Shown in pieces: positions 44,015-54,713 of a stretch of DNA of 64,000 bases. A program made the translations under genes and the position numbers. Origin of the DNA: Arachis hypogaea (taxonomy: Eukaryota; Streptophyta; Magnoliopsida; Fabales; Fabaceae); the NCBI RefSeq assembly GCF_003086295.3, contig NC_092053.1, forward strand, positions 82,211,671 through 82,275,670, read 5' to 3'. The notes below the pieces were generated by a model. It worked only from the letters and a program-made list of their open reading frames with translations, was not told the origin of the DNA and did not search any database. Position 1 is the stretch's first letter. Each line of letters begins with the position of its first letter.

Positions 44015-45574
44015 GGATGAGCGGATAATTTATACACTTTTTGGCATTGTTTTTAGTATGTTTTTAGTATATTTTAGTTAGTTTTTATTATGTTTTTATT
44101 AGTTTTTATTCAAAAATCACATTTCTGGACTTTACTATGAGTTTGTGTATTTTTCTGTGATTTCAGGTATTTTCTGACCGAAATTGAGGGACCTGAGCAA
44201 AAATCTGATTCAGAGGCTGAAAAAGGACTGCAGATGTTGTTGGATTTTGACCACCTTGCACTCGAAGTGGGTTTTCTGGAAAAGGCTGAAAAAGGACTGC
44301 AGATGTTGTTTGGCGCGCTCTTAATTGCGTTGGAAAGTAGGCATCCTGGGCTTTTCAGCAATATATAATAGTCCATACTTTGGCTGAGATTTGATGGCCC
44401 AAACCGTTGTTCCAAGTCTGCATAAAAATTCTGGCGTCAAAACGCTAGAACTGGCATAAAAGATGGAGTTAAACGCCCAAACTGGCACAAAAGCTGGCAT
44501 TTAACTCCAAGAAAAGTCTCTACATTTGAAAGCTTCAATGCTTAGCCCAAGCACACACCAAGTGGGCGCCGGAAGTGGATTTCTACACTAACTATTCTAG
44601 CTTACTCATTTTCTATAATCCTAGGTCACTAGTTCATTATAAAAACTACTTTGAGTGATTCATTTTGTACCTCATGACACTTTACACGTTTCATATTGTA
44701 TTCTCTATGGCATGAGTCTCTAAACTCCATGGTTGGGGGTGAGGAGCTCTGCTGTGTCTCGATGAATTAATGTAATTTCTACTGTTTTCCATTCTTTCAC
44801 GCTTGTTTCTATTCTAAGATATTCACTCGCACTTCAACCTGATGAATGTGATGATCCGTGACACTCATCATTATTCTCACCTATGAACGCATGCCTGACA
44901 ACCACCTCCGTTCTATCTGCAATAGCTTGAGTGCATATATCTTGGGTTTCTAATCTAAGATTAGAACCTTCGTGGTATAGGCTAGAATTATTGGTAGCCA
45001 TTTCTGAGATCCATAAAGTCTAAACCTTGTCTATGGTATTCCAAGTAGGATCTGGGAAGGGATGACTGTGACGAGCTTCAAACTCACGAGTGCTAGGCAT
45101 AGTGACAGACGCAAAAGGATCAATGGATCCTATTCCAACATGAGTGAGAATCGACAGATGATTAGCCGTGCGGTGACAGTGCATTTGGACCATTTTCGCT
45201 GAGAGGACGGATGGTAACCATTGACAACGGTGATCCACCAACATACAGCTTGCCATGGAAGGAGCCTTGCGTGTGTGAAGAAGAAGACAGTAGGAAAGCA
45301 GATATTCAGAAGACAGAGCATCTCCAAAACCTCAACCTGTTCTCCATTACTGCATAACAAGTATTTATTTCATGTTCTTTTACTTTTTACAATTAAAATT
45401 AAGATTCATTACTGATATCCTGTCTAAGAATTACACTATAACCATAGCTTGCTTCAAGCCGACAATCTCCGTGGGATCGACCCTTACTCACGTAAGGTAT
45501 TACTTGGACGACCCAGTGCACATGCTGGTTAGTTGTGCGGAATTGCAAAAATGCAATTGTAATTTCGTGCACCA
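44015..45574 (+). mobile_element. Solo LTR-D with target duplication GTACG
   Basis: 1,560 bp from (T>G)GATGAGCGG to GTGCACCA. GTACG lies on both sides (44010-44014, 45575-45579). The first base is changed from T to G. The palindrome-like module (aacgctag, gttaaacgcccaaact, ggcatttaactcc) at 44434-44513 precedes TATAAAAA at 44638-44645. Open frames inside are short and repeat-derived. Confidence 0.9.
44638..44645 (+). promoter_or_regulatory. TATA box of LTR-D
   Basis: TATAAAAA in the LTR about 620 nt from its start. The palindrome module lies 125-205 nt upstream. Confidence 0.5.
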
Positions 45575-45652
45575 GTACGCGTCAGCCGGGCGTACGCGTC
45601 GCCTCCATTTCATCTATCCACGCTTACGCGCACATGACGCGCACGCGTGGAT
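45575..45652. repeat. ACGCGTACGCGT-type palindrome tract, right half
   Basis: Continuation of 43800-44014 after the LTR-D: gtacgcgtcagccgggcgtacgcgtc, written in parts in the sequence as gtacgcgtc and gcgtacgcgtc, then gacgcgcacgcgtgg. Confidence 0.8.
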
Positions 45653-46696
45653 TGCTCTGTTTCACTCACCTTCTTTTCTTCTCTTCTTTCCATTACTTTC
45701 CTTCTTCTCCTCTCTTTCCACCCTTCAAACATCCTCCAACACTACCAAGCATCATGTAACACCATTTCTTTTAGTTAGTTAGTTACTTTAATTTTTGTTT
45801 TCCATTATAAGTGTTGAATTACTAATCTTGTTTACCATTTACTGCTGCTTATTACTAATAGGATGTTATCTTAGCATTATTGTAGTTAATTGTCATTGTT
45901 GGATTCCTTTGTTGAGGTTGTATTTGATTACTTGGTTTGGAATTTTTCATGTTTAACATTTTTGAATACCAAGTACTTGTTACATTGCTTTCATGCATCT
46001 TACCTCTTTGAATTGCATGTTTTGGCCACCATGCATTCATCATCTATTGTTAGGCAATTGTATATTATCAATGCGTTTTTTTAGGATGCTTGTTCTAATT
46101 GATCATCACCTATTTCATGCATTGAAATTGTGGAATTGTGAAATTGGATCAAAGCTTACCTAATGACATATTTTTGAGCTTTGTAAAGCTTTGTGGGCCA
46201 TGCTTGCTGTGTCATTGATTTCCACTTCTATCTTCTTTTTCCTATGTTCCATAGCATCCATGTGTTTCACCTCTATGTCACTTAGGTGTTGCAACAACTT
46301 CAATATGTATCATTGATTGTTGTGGGAGTTTCATATACTATTTTGTTCACTAAGTCTACCTACACATCAATCAATGTCCATGCATTATCCAATTTCACAA
46401 TTGCTTGATTAATTTCTTGAATGCTTCCATGCCTCTTTGCTAATTGTGTGGTTGACTTAACCTACAAGTCTTTTGAAGTATTTCAAGCACACTAGAATGA
46501 GTGAAATGTGTGTTTTCTTTTGTATAATTATGACATAGTTTCTAAATACTAGAGTGTGAGTTCTAAACCGCATGCAAGTTAGGATCCACACACTTATTTT
46601 TCATTAATGTCACACTAATTCACTCACTCAATTCTAGTGATCTACCTCACTCCAACAATCCATGCTTCCTTTCTTGTGCATTTACTTGTCTTATTA
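45653..46696 (+). other. 3' internal region of the plus-strand LTR-B element
   Basis: T-rich text without coding resemblance. A CT-rich run at 45660-45725 resembles a leader of the short ORF downstream. Nothing else stands out. Confidence 0.45.
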
Positions 46697-46858
46697 TCTC
46701 CTGTTTCTATGTTCAAGATGAGTCATCATAAGCAAAAACGGAAGCGGGAGAAGAACATGCAACATCGGTTGACCTACCAGCTGAAGGTAGCAACTAGGAA
46801 AGTTGCCGTACCCCCTTTGCTCATCTTTGGATACACCGAGGACGGTGCAAAATTTTAA
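46697..46858 (+). CDS. Small basic ORF before the purine tract
   Basis: Reads MFKMSHHKQKRKREKNM, RLTYQLKVATRKVAVPPLL, GYTEDGAKF, then stop at 46858. The beginning is strongly basic. The frame starts in-line with further upstream codons at 46637. It sits in a retroelement 3' region and overlaps the hairpin at 46834-46847. It may be the rest of a second ORF or chance, and I do not recognise a family. Confidence 0.35.
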   Translation, partial: SPVSMFKMSHHKQKRKREKNMQHRLTYQLKVATRKVAVPPLLIFGYTEDGAKF

Positions 46859-46870
46859 GTGTGGGGAGGT
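46834..46870 (+). promoter_or_regulatory. Hairpin and PPT-like purine tract, plus-strand element
   Basis: CACCG-AGGA-CGGTG (46834-46847), then six bases, then TTTAAGTGTGGGGAGGT (46854-46870). Loop and tract match 22955-22918, with a different 5-bp stem. The LTR that should follow is not recognisable. Confidence 0.65.
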
Positions 46871-47495
46871 CGTCCCACTGCTCGGCATTTTTGGGTGACA
46901 AGTTTCTAATCACAACACTTTTGCATTTTATTTTTAGGTCTTTTAGGATTTTTGGTTGCATTGCATATGTATATATTAAGCTTAGTCAACATCATGATAT
47001 TTTTCAAGAATTTTTATCTATAGGGCACCCCTATTGGTTGAAAAAAAAATTTTTTTTAGAACATGCTTGAATTATATACTTTGTGGATCATGTTTTGAGC
47101 TAAGAACACAAGCATGTGAGATTTGAGCCTAATTGTGTGGTTACATCATAGATAACCACTTACTTTCATTCTTGTGTGCATTATTCTCTTCCTATGATTG
47201 TAATCTTTGATTTGTTTGATTCTTTATGTCCATTACTTTGTGTATACATGCATTTACATGATTGAGGCCATTGTTCAAATAGCTCACTTACCTAAATAGC
47301 CTAGCTTTTATCTTCCATTGTTAGCCAATTTTGAGCCTATGCTTAACCCACTTGTTCTTAATTGTAGCACATTACAAGCCTAAGTGAAAAACAATAAATA
47401 TCCCTTAATTTGGATCTTTGATTAGGTTAGGCTAGTGAAAGTGTTCAGTATTTAATTTTGGGAGAGTTGGAAACATTGGGTAGAGATAAAAGTAT
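46871..47495 (+). other. Remainder of the 3' region, no gene
   Basis: AT-rich with an A9/T8 run near 47041. No LTR start found. It ends with TAT before the CACTA-type terminus. Confidence 0.4.
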
Positions 47496-48272
47496 CACTA
47501 CAAGAAAAAAGGTCTATGGCCACGCTTTTTTTTTTTGCTACGCTTTAAAAGCATAGCTAAAAGTGGTCTATGGCCACGCTTTTATGAGGGTGGCGATAAA
47601 ATAAAGATTTTGCCACGTTTTTTTGCTACGCTTCAAAAGCGTGGCGAAAGGTGTCAATGGCCACGCTTTTCTGAGAGTGGCAATTGATGCGAGATTTGGC
47701 TACGCTTTTATTTGCCACACTTAAAAAGCGTAGTCATAGAGAGAAACCGCCACGCTTTTAAAGCGTAGCAACAGAGTTTTGTTATTGCGGCGTTCGAAAA
47801 GCGTAGCCGTTTCCTAGAAGCCTTTTGGCACGCTTTAAAAGCGTGGCCAAAAGGTTCCCTCGGAAAAAAAAAGGTGGGAATAAATTAAAAAGCCCCTTCT
47901 TCGTTTAAAGACTCAGTTCACTTAGAGAAAGAGGTTCATTGTGCGCTGCCCTAACCCCTTCTTGTTCGTGCTCTGCCCTAACTCCTCCATCAAAAGCCCC
48001 AACGCGACGAGACACGCACTGCCCTAACTCCTCCTTCTTCATTGTGCCTCGCCCTCACTCGCCGTGGATGCTCCCTTTTGCCGCTGCTCCCTTACGTCGC
48101 TGCAAAACCCTAACCCCCTAACCCCTTCCGCGCCGCTCCCTTCCTGCTTCTTGCTTCTTTGTAAGTCCACTTCTTTTATTTCTTTCCTATTTCACCTTAC
48201 CCCCCTCACTCCCTCCCCCCCCTTTCTGTTCATTTATTTTTTACTTTTAATTACCTGATTCGTTGAAATCAG

Positions 48273-48437
48273 GATGTATTGAAGGCAATCTCGTTGAAGC
48301 AGAAGTGGGATTTGAACGATTTGCGGGTTCTTAATTCGGAATCTATTGGGAACAGGTTCAGGTTCGAAACATTTCAGAACTTCGAGTTAAGAATTGGGTT
48401 TGGGAAAAAGAGCAATTTTTCTGTGAAATTCCCTTAG
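48273..48437 (+). pseudogene. Exon-like fragment, unidentified
   Basis: After an AG acceptor at 48271-48272 the frame reads DVLKAISLKQKWDLNDLRV, ESIGNRFRFETFQNFELRIG, FGKKSNFSVKFP, stop at 48437. It looks like part of a real protein exon but I cannot name the gene. Confidence 0.4.
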
Positions 48438-49405
48438 CCACAGGCGCTGCAGAAGCAGAACATGGTCACCGCTGAGGCGCCGCATAAGGCACGGAAGCAG
48501 AAGCACTTCGTCGCCCTCTCTTCCTCCTCCTAAATCGCGCAATTCCAGTGTCGTTGCGAACCATCACAAGCTCAAAAAAGACAAAGAAGAAAAGAGAAGG
48601 TAACTGATTTTTGTTATTTATCCCTTCATTTATTTATCTATTTTTTAGTTTTTGTTCGTGATTTTTTTCCTGAATTGGTTGATAATTTAGTGTGTAATAT
48701 TGGTGAGAAAATGTGAAATGGAGAGAATTCTATTGGTTGAGACTAGCAATTTCTGATTCGTGCTTGCTAGTTTTAACTTTAATTTATGAAGAATGCACCG
48801 CACTGGAAATTGGGTATGTTGAAAATGCGTGATAATTTTAGCAGTTATTCGATGTATTTTAGCTGTTATTCGATGCTTGCTAGGTTTTTGGGGACCTCAA
48901 ATATAATTTCGAGAGGGTGAGCCTTTGTATTTCTATAGTTAACATGAATATGAAGATATAAATCTGATAGCAGTTCGGAGATTATGTATTTCTATAATTT
49001 TCATGGACTTAATTTATGTAAATTTTTTTCTCTTACTCTTAATACTATTTGTTCCTTTGTCAATAATGTTTAATCCCTTCGTCCCTCCGCCTTCGTCCCT
49101 GCTGGTAATGTATTCATTATCAGTTCTATTAGTTAAAAAATAATGTTAAATAATATTGTTGAAGTAAAACAGACCTAGAAGAAAGTCACATTGAATAAGA
49201 TGTTGAGTCAAATGCAAGGTGTTTGGTTTTGGTTTTGGTTGATTGCCCTGTTATGAAATTAAAGCAACATTTCGTGCTATGTATGTTGGTTTTGGTTGAC
49301 TGCCCTGTTATGAAATTAGTGTAGCGAGTGGTATGTGACTTGAGGGAATAGAGGTCGTTTAAATGTGTATTGCATTTGGAGGCAAGTTGAGAAAAAAAAA
49401 AGGAC

Positions 49406-49486
49406 ATGGCGTTCCTAGCAGCAGTTTTTATTCTTCCTGCAGGCACTCTTTTCATTCTCTCAGGCCTTATTGTTAACGCAATGCAG
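49406..49486 (+). pseudogene. First-exon fragment resembling plant lysophosphatidate acyltransferase (LPAT2 type)
   Basis: ATG to a GT donor at 49487, exactly 27 codons: MAFLAAVFILPAGTLF, then ILSGLIVNAMQ. Plant LPAT2/3 proteins start with a similar hydrophobic segment (xxAAxxxxPxGxLFxxSGLxVNxxQ), and an intron after this Gln is plausible. The catalytic HX4D region and the rest of the acyltransferase are absent, so it is non-functional as an enzyme. Frame and donor are intact. The alternative is an unrelated signal-anchor exon. Confidence 0.6.
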
Positions 49487-49676
49487 GTAATTAATTAAGA
49501 TCCAATCTGCAAATCGCGTTGTTATATATCCAAATTTGTGTTGACTTTATTTAACTATTGTCTCAGTTGACTTCTTTAACTATAGCTTCATTTGTAAAAT
49601 ATGTATCTAAGCTTCTTCTTTGATGGATTTATGTCATGTTGATTCATATTCTGTTTTGGTGCCTGTCCTTTATCAG

Positions 49677-49802
49677 ATTCAAGAATCTGACGAAGCAAGA
49701 AAGAAGTTCTCAAATGCTAAATCTCTTTCTTCCTCCCAATTTTTTGGAGATCAGAACAAAGCTGCAAACGTGGCTGATCAAGCTACTTTGTCAAAGTTTT
49801 CA
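49677..49802 (+). pseudogene. Exon of an ARF-GAP protein (AGD8/9/10 type)
   Basis: Bordered by TTTATCAG acceptor and GTATGT donor, 42 codons: [39 protein letters not shown]. Plant AGD8-10 proteins contain the same [17 protein letters not shown] segment in their C-terminal half, outside the zinc-finger GAP domain. The Zn finger is not in the window. The splice signals are intact. Confidence 0.75.
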
Positions 49803-50541
49803 GTATGTATTTTTTTCATTAATGAATTACTCGTAATTTTCTGAATCTACACATTCAGGTAGATAATAATAAGACATGCACATTGAAGACACAATTGTGT
49901 TCTAGGGAGCACAGTTTTCTTTTCAATTTCTTTCTGGCCATTGCAAATATAGTTCTCCATTCCGTGTTTGTAGGCATGAAAATCATTAGTCAGATAAAAA
50001 CAAAGCAGGACAAAAAATAATTTCTCAATAGCCTCTTGCTAAAACTTTCCAGTGTTTTAGTGTTGAAATCCACCGTCCTAGTGGAAATTGAATAAGTTGG
50101 AATCCATTTGTTTGTGTTTTATGTTCAATTAGTTAAGCCATTTGCTATCAATACTGAGAAGCAAGCCATAAAGTTAATACATGGAAATGATGGATTTTGA
50201 CATATAGTACCAGAAACCCTTAATCATGTCATAAAAAGGACAACAATGGCTAACTAAGAGGTCTGAATAGCTTTTATGCTTTATCAAAGCGCATTATTAT
50301 TTAATATAGTTAAGATGAGGTTTTACTTGTCCCATGGATTATCAAATTCCTAACCTGATATTTTTTAGGAGATATTTACTTTTGCTTTTTGGATTTTGGT
50401 ACACTAATAATATAAAAGGGTGTAAAACTGTTATCCAATCATATATTAACATTAGCAAATTCAATATCTTATATTATCCCTTCAAAACAGGGGCCTTTAA
50501 AAGTTGATGTTTGACAAAGTTTATCGTCTTCTATTTTCAGG

Positions 50542-50567
50542 GTTCATCTGCCATCTCCAGTGCTGTT
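50542..50567 (+). pseudogene. Next ARF-GAP exon, truncated
   Basis: After TATTTTCAG the frame continues GSSAISSA, which in AGD8-type proteins follows the previous exon and precedes DLFG. Here the match ends after SSA, marking a capture or deletion breakpoint near 50567. The intron 49803-50541 between the two fragments is retained. Confidence 0.65.
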
Positions 50568-51115
50568 CATACCCTCGTTTGTGTTTTTCTTCTACTTCTT
50601 ATTATTATCCTTTATTCTCCATTGCATTCATAAGGCCTAGTGAATGCAGTTTAGAAAATTTAGCCACCTAATTTGTGGATTCTATTTTAGGAATTGTTAT
50701 TTATTGTCTTAGATGTGTATTATGTTTCCTTACACCCAGATTTTTGTTTTAGGATGAGGACATTTTCCTTTAGGATGAGGACCTTGGAGTTTAAGAGTTC
50801 CACCCAGATAAAAATGTTGAATACCATCTCTGATATCTAAAAATTAGAAAAAATATAGTTTGATGCTCTTAGATTGTTTAATTAAAAACAAAATTGGTGG
50901 AGATTACTTCTGTTTTATTTTTTTTTTAAATGGGCACTCCTATAATGTTACAAATCTTAATGATTCTCAATTGAATTTTTAGTTATATATCTATCATTAA
51001 AAGTGAAGGGCTGGAGATTTCACAACCAGCACTTGATCCTCAACTTTCTGAAAGGTCTTGCTGTGGAGATTTCACAACCAGCTCTGGAGATTTTTCAGTT
51101 ACTTACTGTGCTTAG

Positions 51116-51205
51116 AACTGGGCTTCGACTTCCTTGGTATCCAAATTGAAAGGTCCTGCTGAGAGAAAAAAGCTAGAGGACTTGACAATTGGTCCAGTTC
51201 TCACT
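51116..51205 (+). pseudogene. Exon-like fragment KLKGPAERKKLEDLTIGPV, unidentified
   Basis: Between a TTAG acceptor and a GTAAGT donor, 30 open codons: SLVSKLKGPAERKKL, EDLTIGPVLT. The splice context and amino-acid composition look like a real exon. I cannot assign the parent gene. Confidence 0.45.
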
Positions 51206-52162
51206 GTAAGTACATGTCTTTCATTTTCTTAAATTTAAAATTAAAATAAGTGTTGGCAGCTTCATACATTTGTGTATTATTGTCCCTAAGATATGATTTG
51301 TGGAGAGAGAACTACTCTTGAGTGCAGTAAGTGAGAAGATATAAACGAATTCTAGAGTTAATTTAAATAAGTTATACATAACTATTCTAGTGTTCATATC
51401 CATGCTTTTGATTGATGATTAAAAAGGAGTTTATCTGGTGGGGGTGGGAGCTACGAACAATTTGCTGCTTTCAAGTTAAACACACATTTCCAAGTTTGTG
51501 CCCTAGTTGATATAGGTGTGCATTATTTATTTGTTTGACATTATTGGTAATGGTAAACTGCAGACTGTGGAGTCATATATCCAATAGTATATTAGTTGTT
51601 TGATAAATAATTACTCGGAGGTTCTTTTTAATTTTCTTACTTTATTTCACTTCTTTTTTTATTTTTTTATTTTTTATGTGCAGTTTACAACTGAATCAAT
51701 GTTGTAAATAGAGAAAATTAAATAGAAGAAAAGCATAGCTTAACGAAAAGCTTTTGAAGATGAATATACTCACAATCATGTTCTTACATACTTTTGGTTG
51801 TTGTGCTTGCAAGAAGGACATACAAAATTGGAGGTTGTGATTTGAGCAGCACTGCTCCTCCTTGTACCAGGTAAAGTTTCGGTAATAAGCAATTCAATTG
51901 GCTTTCTCTTTTCTTTCCTAGACTTGACGGAAGATTATCTATTTTCTTCAGGTGGATTGAAATGATGGCTCATGTTTTCTCAAGAGCTGCATGGCATTGC
52001 ATTTGGTATATGATCCAGGTGGATTTAAATGATGGCTCCTGGATTAGTAATATGTAATTCTAGGATGGTAGCTTGCTTAGAATCTTTGTTAGCTTGGGTA
52101 CAAGTAGTGTTTTTTTGTTTCAGTAAAAACTATTTGTCTCTTTTGTAACTTCCTATTGATTT
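51206..52162 (+). other. Intron-like tail of the captured region
   Basis: AT-rich, with no open frame of interest. It ends at the junction with the duplicated block, where the only shared bases are TATAATAG. Confidence 0.45.
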
Positions 52163-52165
52163 TAT

Positions 52166-54512
52166 AATAGCCCTTGCTGTAGCCAAGAATAGTCTTCATC
52201 ATATGATGGAATTACCTCCTTCCTTATCTAGGTCCAGAATTACAAAGTCTGCAGGGAATATAAACTTATCCACTTTGACCAAAAGGTTTTGAATTACACC
52301 TTTAGGAAAAGCAACAGACTTGTCCACTAGCTCTAGTGACATCTGTATGGGCTTTACCTCCTCTATGCATAGCTTTTTGATCAGAGAAGAGGGCATTAGA
52401 TTGATGCTATCTCCTAAGTTACACATTGCTTTATTGATTCTTATGTTGCCAATGGTACAAGGTAGGAAAAAGATTCCCAGGGTCCTCAAGTTTTGGGGGA
52501 AGCCCTTTCTGGATTAATGCACTGCATTCTTCAGTGAGCAATATAGTTTCCTTCTCATGCCAACTTCTCTTTTTATTGATAAGCTCTTTCAAGAACTTTG
52601 CATATAGAGGCGTATGCTCTAATGCCTCAGCCAGTGGAATATTAATCTCCAATTTCTTGAAGACTTTAAGGAATTTGGGGAAGTGTTGTTCCTTGGTTTC
52701 CTTGTTGAACCTTTGAGGATATGGCAAGAGAGGTGTGAAAGTCTTCTCCACTTGCTTCTGTCCTTGAGATGGTCCTTTTATTGCTTCCTTCCCTTTTTTT
52801 AAGTTTTATGGCTGGTTATCCTTCTCTTTGAGCTTCTCTGAAGTTTGCTTGCTTGCTGTCACTTTTTTGTTGCTGGCTTCCTCTCTCTTGGTCAGTTTCT
52901 TGTCATTCACCAAGGTTTTTCCACTCCTTAGCTCTTTGCATTCTTCTTTTGGATTTGGAATGGTGTCACTTGGGAGTGAGCTTGTTGGCCTTTCAATCAC
53001 AACTTGCTTGGAAAGCTGCCCAATCTGCCTTTCTATATTTCTTATGGAAGCTTCATTGTTCTTGTTTGTAAGTTCTTGCTATTTCATCATTTTTTCCATC
53101 CATATCTCCAAGTTGGAGATTCTCTGAGAGTCTTGTGGAATTTGTGGTTGGTTGTTAGCTGGTGAGGGTGGATGATAGTTGTTTAGGTTGGTGGTTTGGT
53201 TATTAGATGGATAACAATTGGAATTGGGGTAATGGTTTTGGGGTTTTCTATATGGATTTTGGTCATTGTTCTGCTGGTTGTTGTGGTTTGTGTTTCTCTA
53301 ATTGTTTTGGTTTGAATTTATTTGCCATGGCTGCTAATTTTGATTGTGATTATCTCCCCATCTAAGATTGAGGTGGTTCTTCCATGATGGATTGTAGGTG
53401 TCACCATAAACTTCACTTGATCCAGAACCTTGGTTGTGCACATATTGAATTTATTCCTGCTGCTGATCTTCTTGGTTCTCTTTATTCTGCCCCCATGTGG
53501 TTGATGGTTGGCTTGTGACATTCATTGATGGAACTTGTAAGCTATCAATCCTCTTTGCCATTTGTTCAAATTGTTGTTGAAATTGCTGTTGCATCATCTT
53601 GTTTTGAGCTAGGATTGTGTGCACTCCTTCTAATTCTAGCACTCCTTTCCTTTGTGATGGTTGGCGTTGTCTCTGATGAGCAAAGAAATATTGATTGTTT
53701 GCTACCATATCAATGAGGTTTTGAGCCTCATCCACTGTCTTCATCAATTGTATGGAGCCTCCTGCTGAATGATCTAGTGCCTCCTGAGCCTTAAGAGTCA
53801 AACCTTCATAGAAATTTTGAAGAATGTCCCATTCATTAAATATTTCAGGGGGACATTTTCTAATCAGGGCCTTGTACCTCTCCCATGCCTCATAGAGAGA
53901 TTCTGCATCCATCTTTGTGAAAGTTTGCACCCCCGTCTTGAGCCTGATGATCCTTTGAGGTGGGTAGAACTTGGCCAAGAATTTATTCACTAGATCTTCC
54001 CAGCTAGTGATGCTTCCTTGTGGAAAGGTTTCAAGCCATTGAGCAGCTTTGTCCCTCAATGAGAATGGGAACAGCAGCAATTTATATGTTTCTGGATGTA
54101 CACCATTAAACTTTACTGTATGCCAAATCCTCAGAAAGGTAGATAAGTGTTGGTTTGGATCCTCCAAAGGGCTTCCTCCATATGAGCAATTATTCTGTAC
54201 CAATGTGATGAGCTGGGGCTTCAATTCAAAGTTATTTTCATTGACATTTGGGGTAAGGATGCTACTCCCACAATGCCTTGGATTAGCAAATATTTATGAA
54301 GCCAATACTATCCTTTGTGGTTGACCATTGTTGTTGGCCATTCCTACTGGTGGATTTGTTGGATTTGTTAAGTGTTCCTTCATTTCATGAAATTCTTCTT
54401 CAAAAAGTTCTTCTCCAATAATTCCTTTCCCTCTTGCTTCTCTTCTTATCCTTCGGAGAGTTCTTTCGTCAGCTTCACAGAAAGTAGGGGTCTCCCTCCT
54501 TGCCTCTGTCAT
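52166..54512 (-). pseudogene. gag-protease ORF, second copy, truncated at the protease
   Basis: Starts MTEARRETPTFCEADE at 54512 and matches 15335-12981. The frame is open for 257 codons (54224-53451) through positions that are stops in the first copy (SLYEAWERYKAL, LKAQEALDH). It has its own lesions: TAA at 54294 and a one-base insertion near 52476. It ends at the block border, so the integrase-tail-like domain and ORF2 are missing. Confidence 0.82.
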
Positions 54513-54713
54513 AAAACCAAAATAACAAGAAATACAAGAGCACTCTGTCGCTTGAGTGCAGTGAGAGTTAGTAGAGACAAAGTCTCAAATAGTTAGTGTG
54601 CTGGTTAAAAATAATGGAAATAAACAAAAATAAAGAAAAAGTGCTTAATCTAGACCACCATCTTACTTAATCATTGTCAATCTAATCAATCCCTGGGAAC
54701 GGCACAAAAAATT

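Larger units (their letters stand above)
38440..47495 (+). mobile_element. Non-autonomous LTR-B element, plus strand, multiply interrupted
   Basis: 5' LTR (38440-39915), PBS (39919-39936), uncharacterised ORF (40076-43529) split by a solo LTR-B, a post-ORF hairpin (43579-43596), a CG-palindrome tract split by a solo LTR-D, a 3' region with a small ORF, pre-PPT-type hairpin and purine tract (46697-46870). No 3' LTR is recognisable before the CACTA-type end at 47496. It has the same gene plan as 21464-27117 but is older. Confidence 0.75.
47496..52162 (+). mobile_element. CACTA-type end followed by captured gene fragments (Pack-type candidate)
   Basis: Begins CACTACAAGAAAAAAGG, a standard CACTA terminus. 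Then follow many subterminal boxes GCCACGCTTTT/AAAAGCGTGGC in both orientations (47510-47850), as in legume CACTA elements. From 47870 onward comes gene-like sequence: a CCCTAACCCC-rich leader with a GTAAGT donor at 48161, and exon-like pieces at 48273-48437, 49406-49486, 49677-49802, 50542-50567 and 51116-51205, all plus strand with plausible splice borders. The opposite terminus is not in view before the junction at 52162, so the element is truncated or continues beyond inserted material. Confidence 0.65.

Noticed and set aside
47939..48258. Protein-coding frames in the CCCTAACCCC-rich stretch
   Set aside because: Low-complexity leader with a splice donor at 48161; the frames (Ser/Pro/Cys-rich) show no family resemblance. 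Treated as captured untranslated leader.
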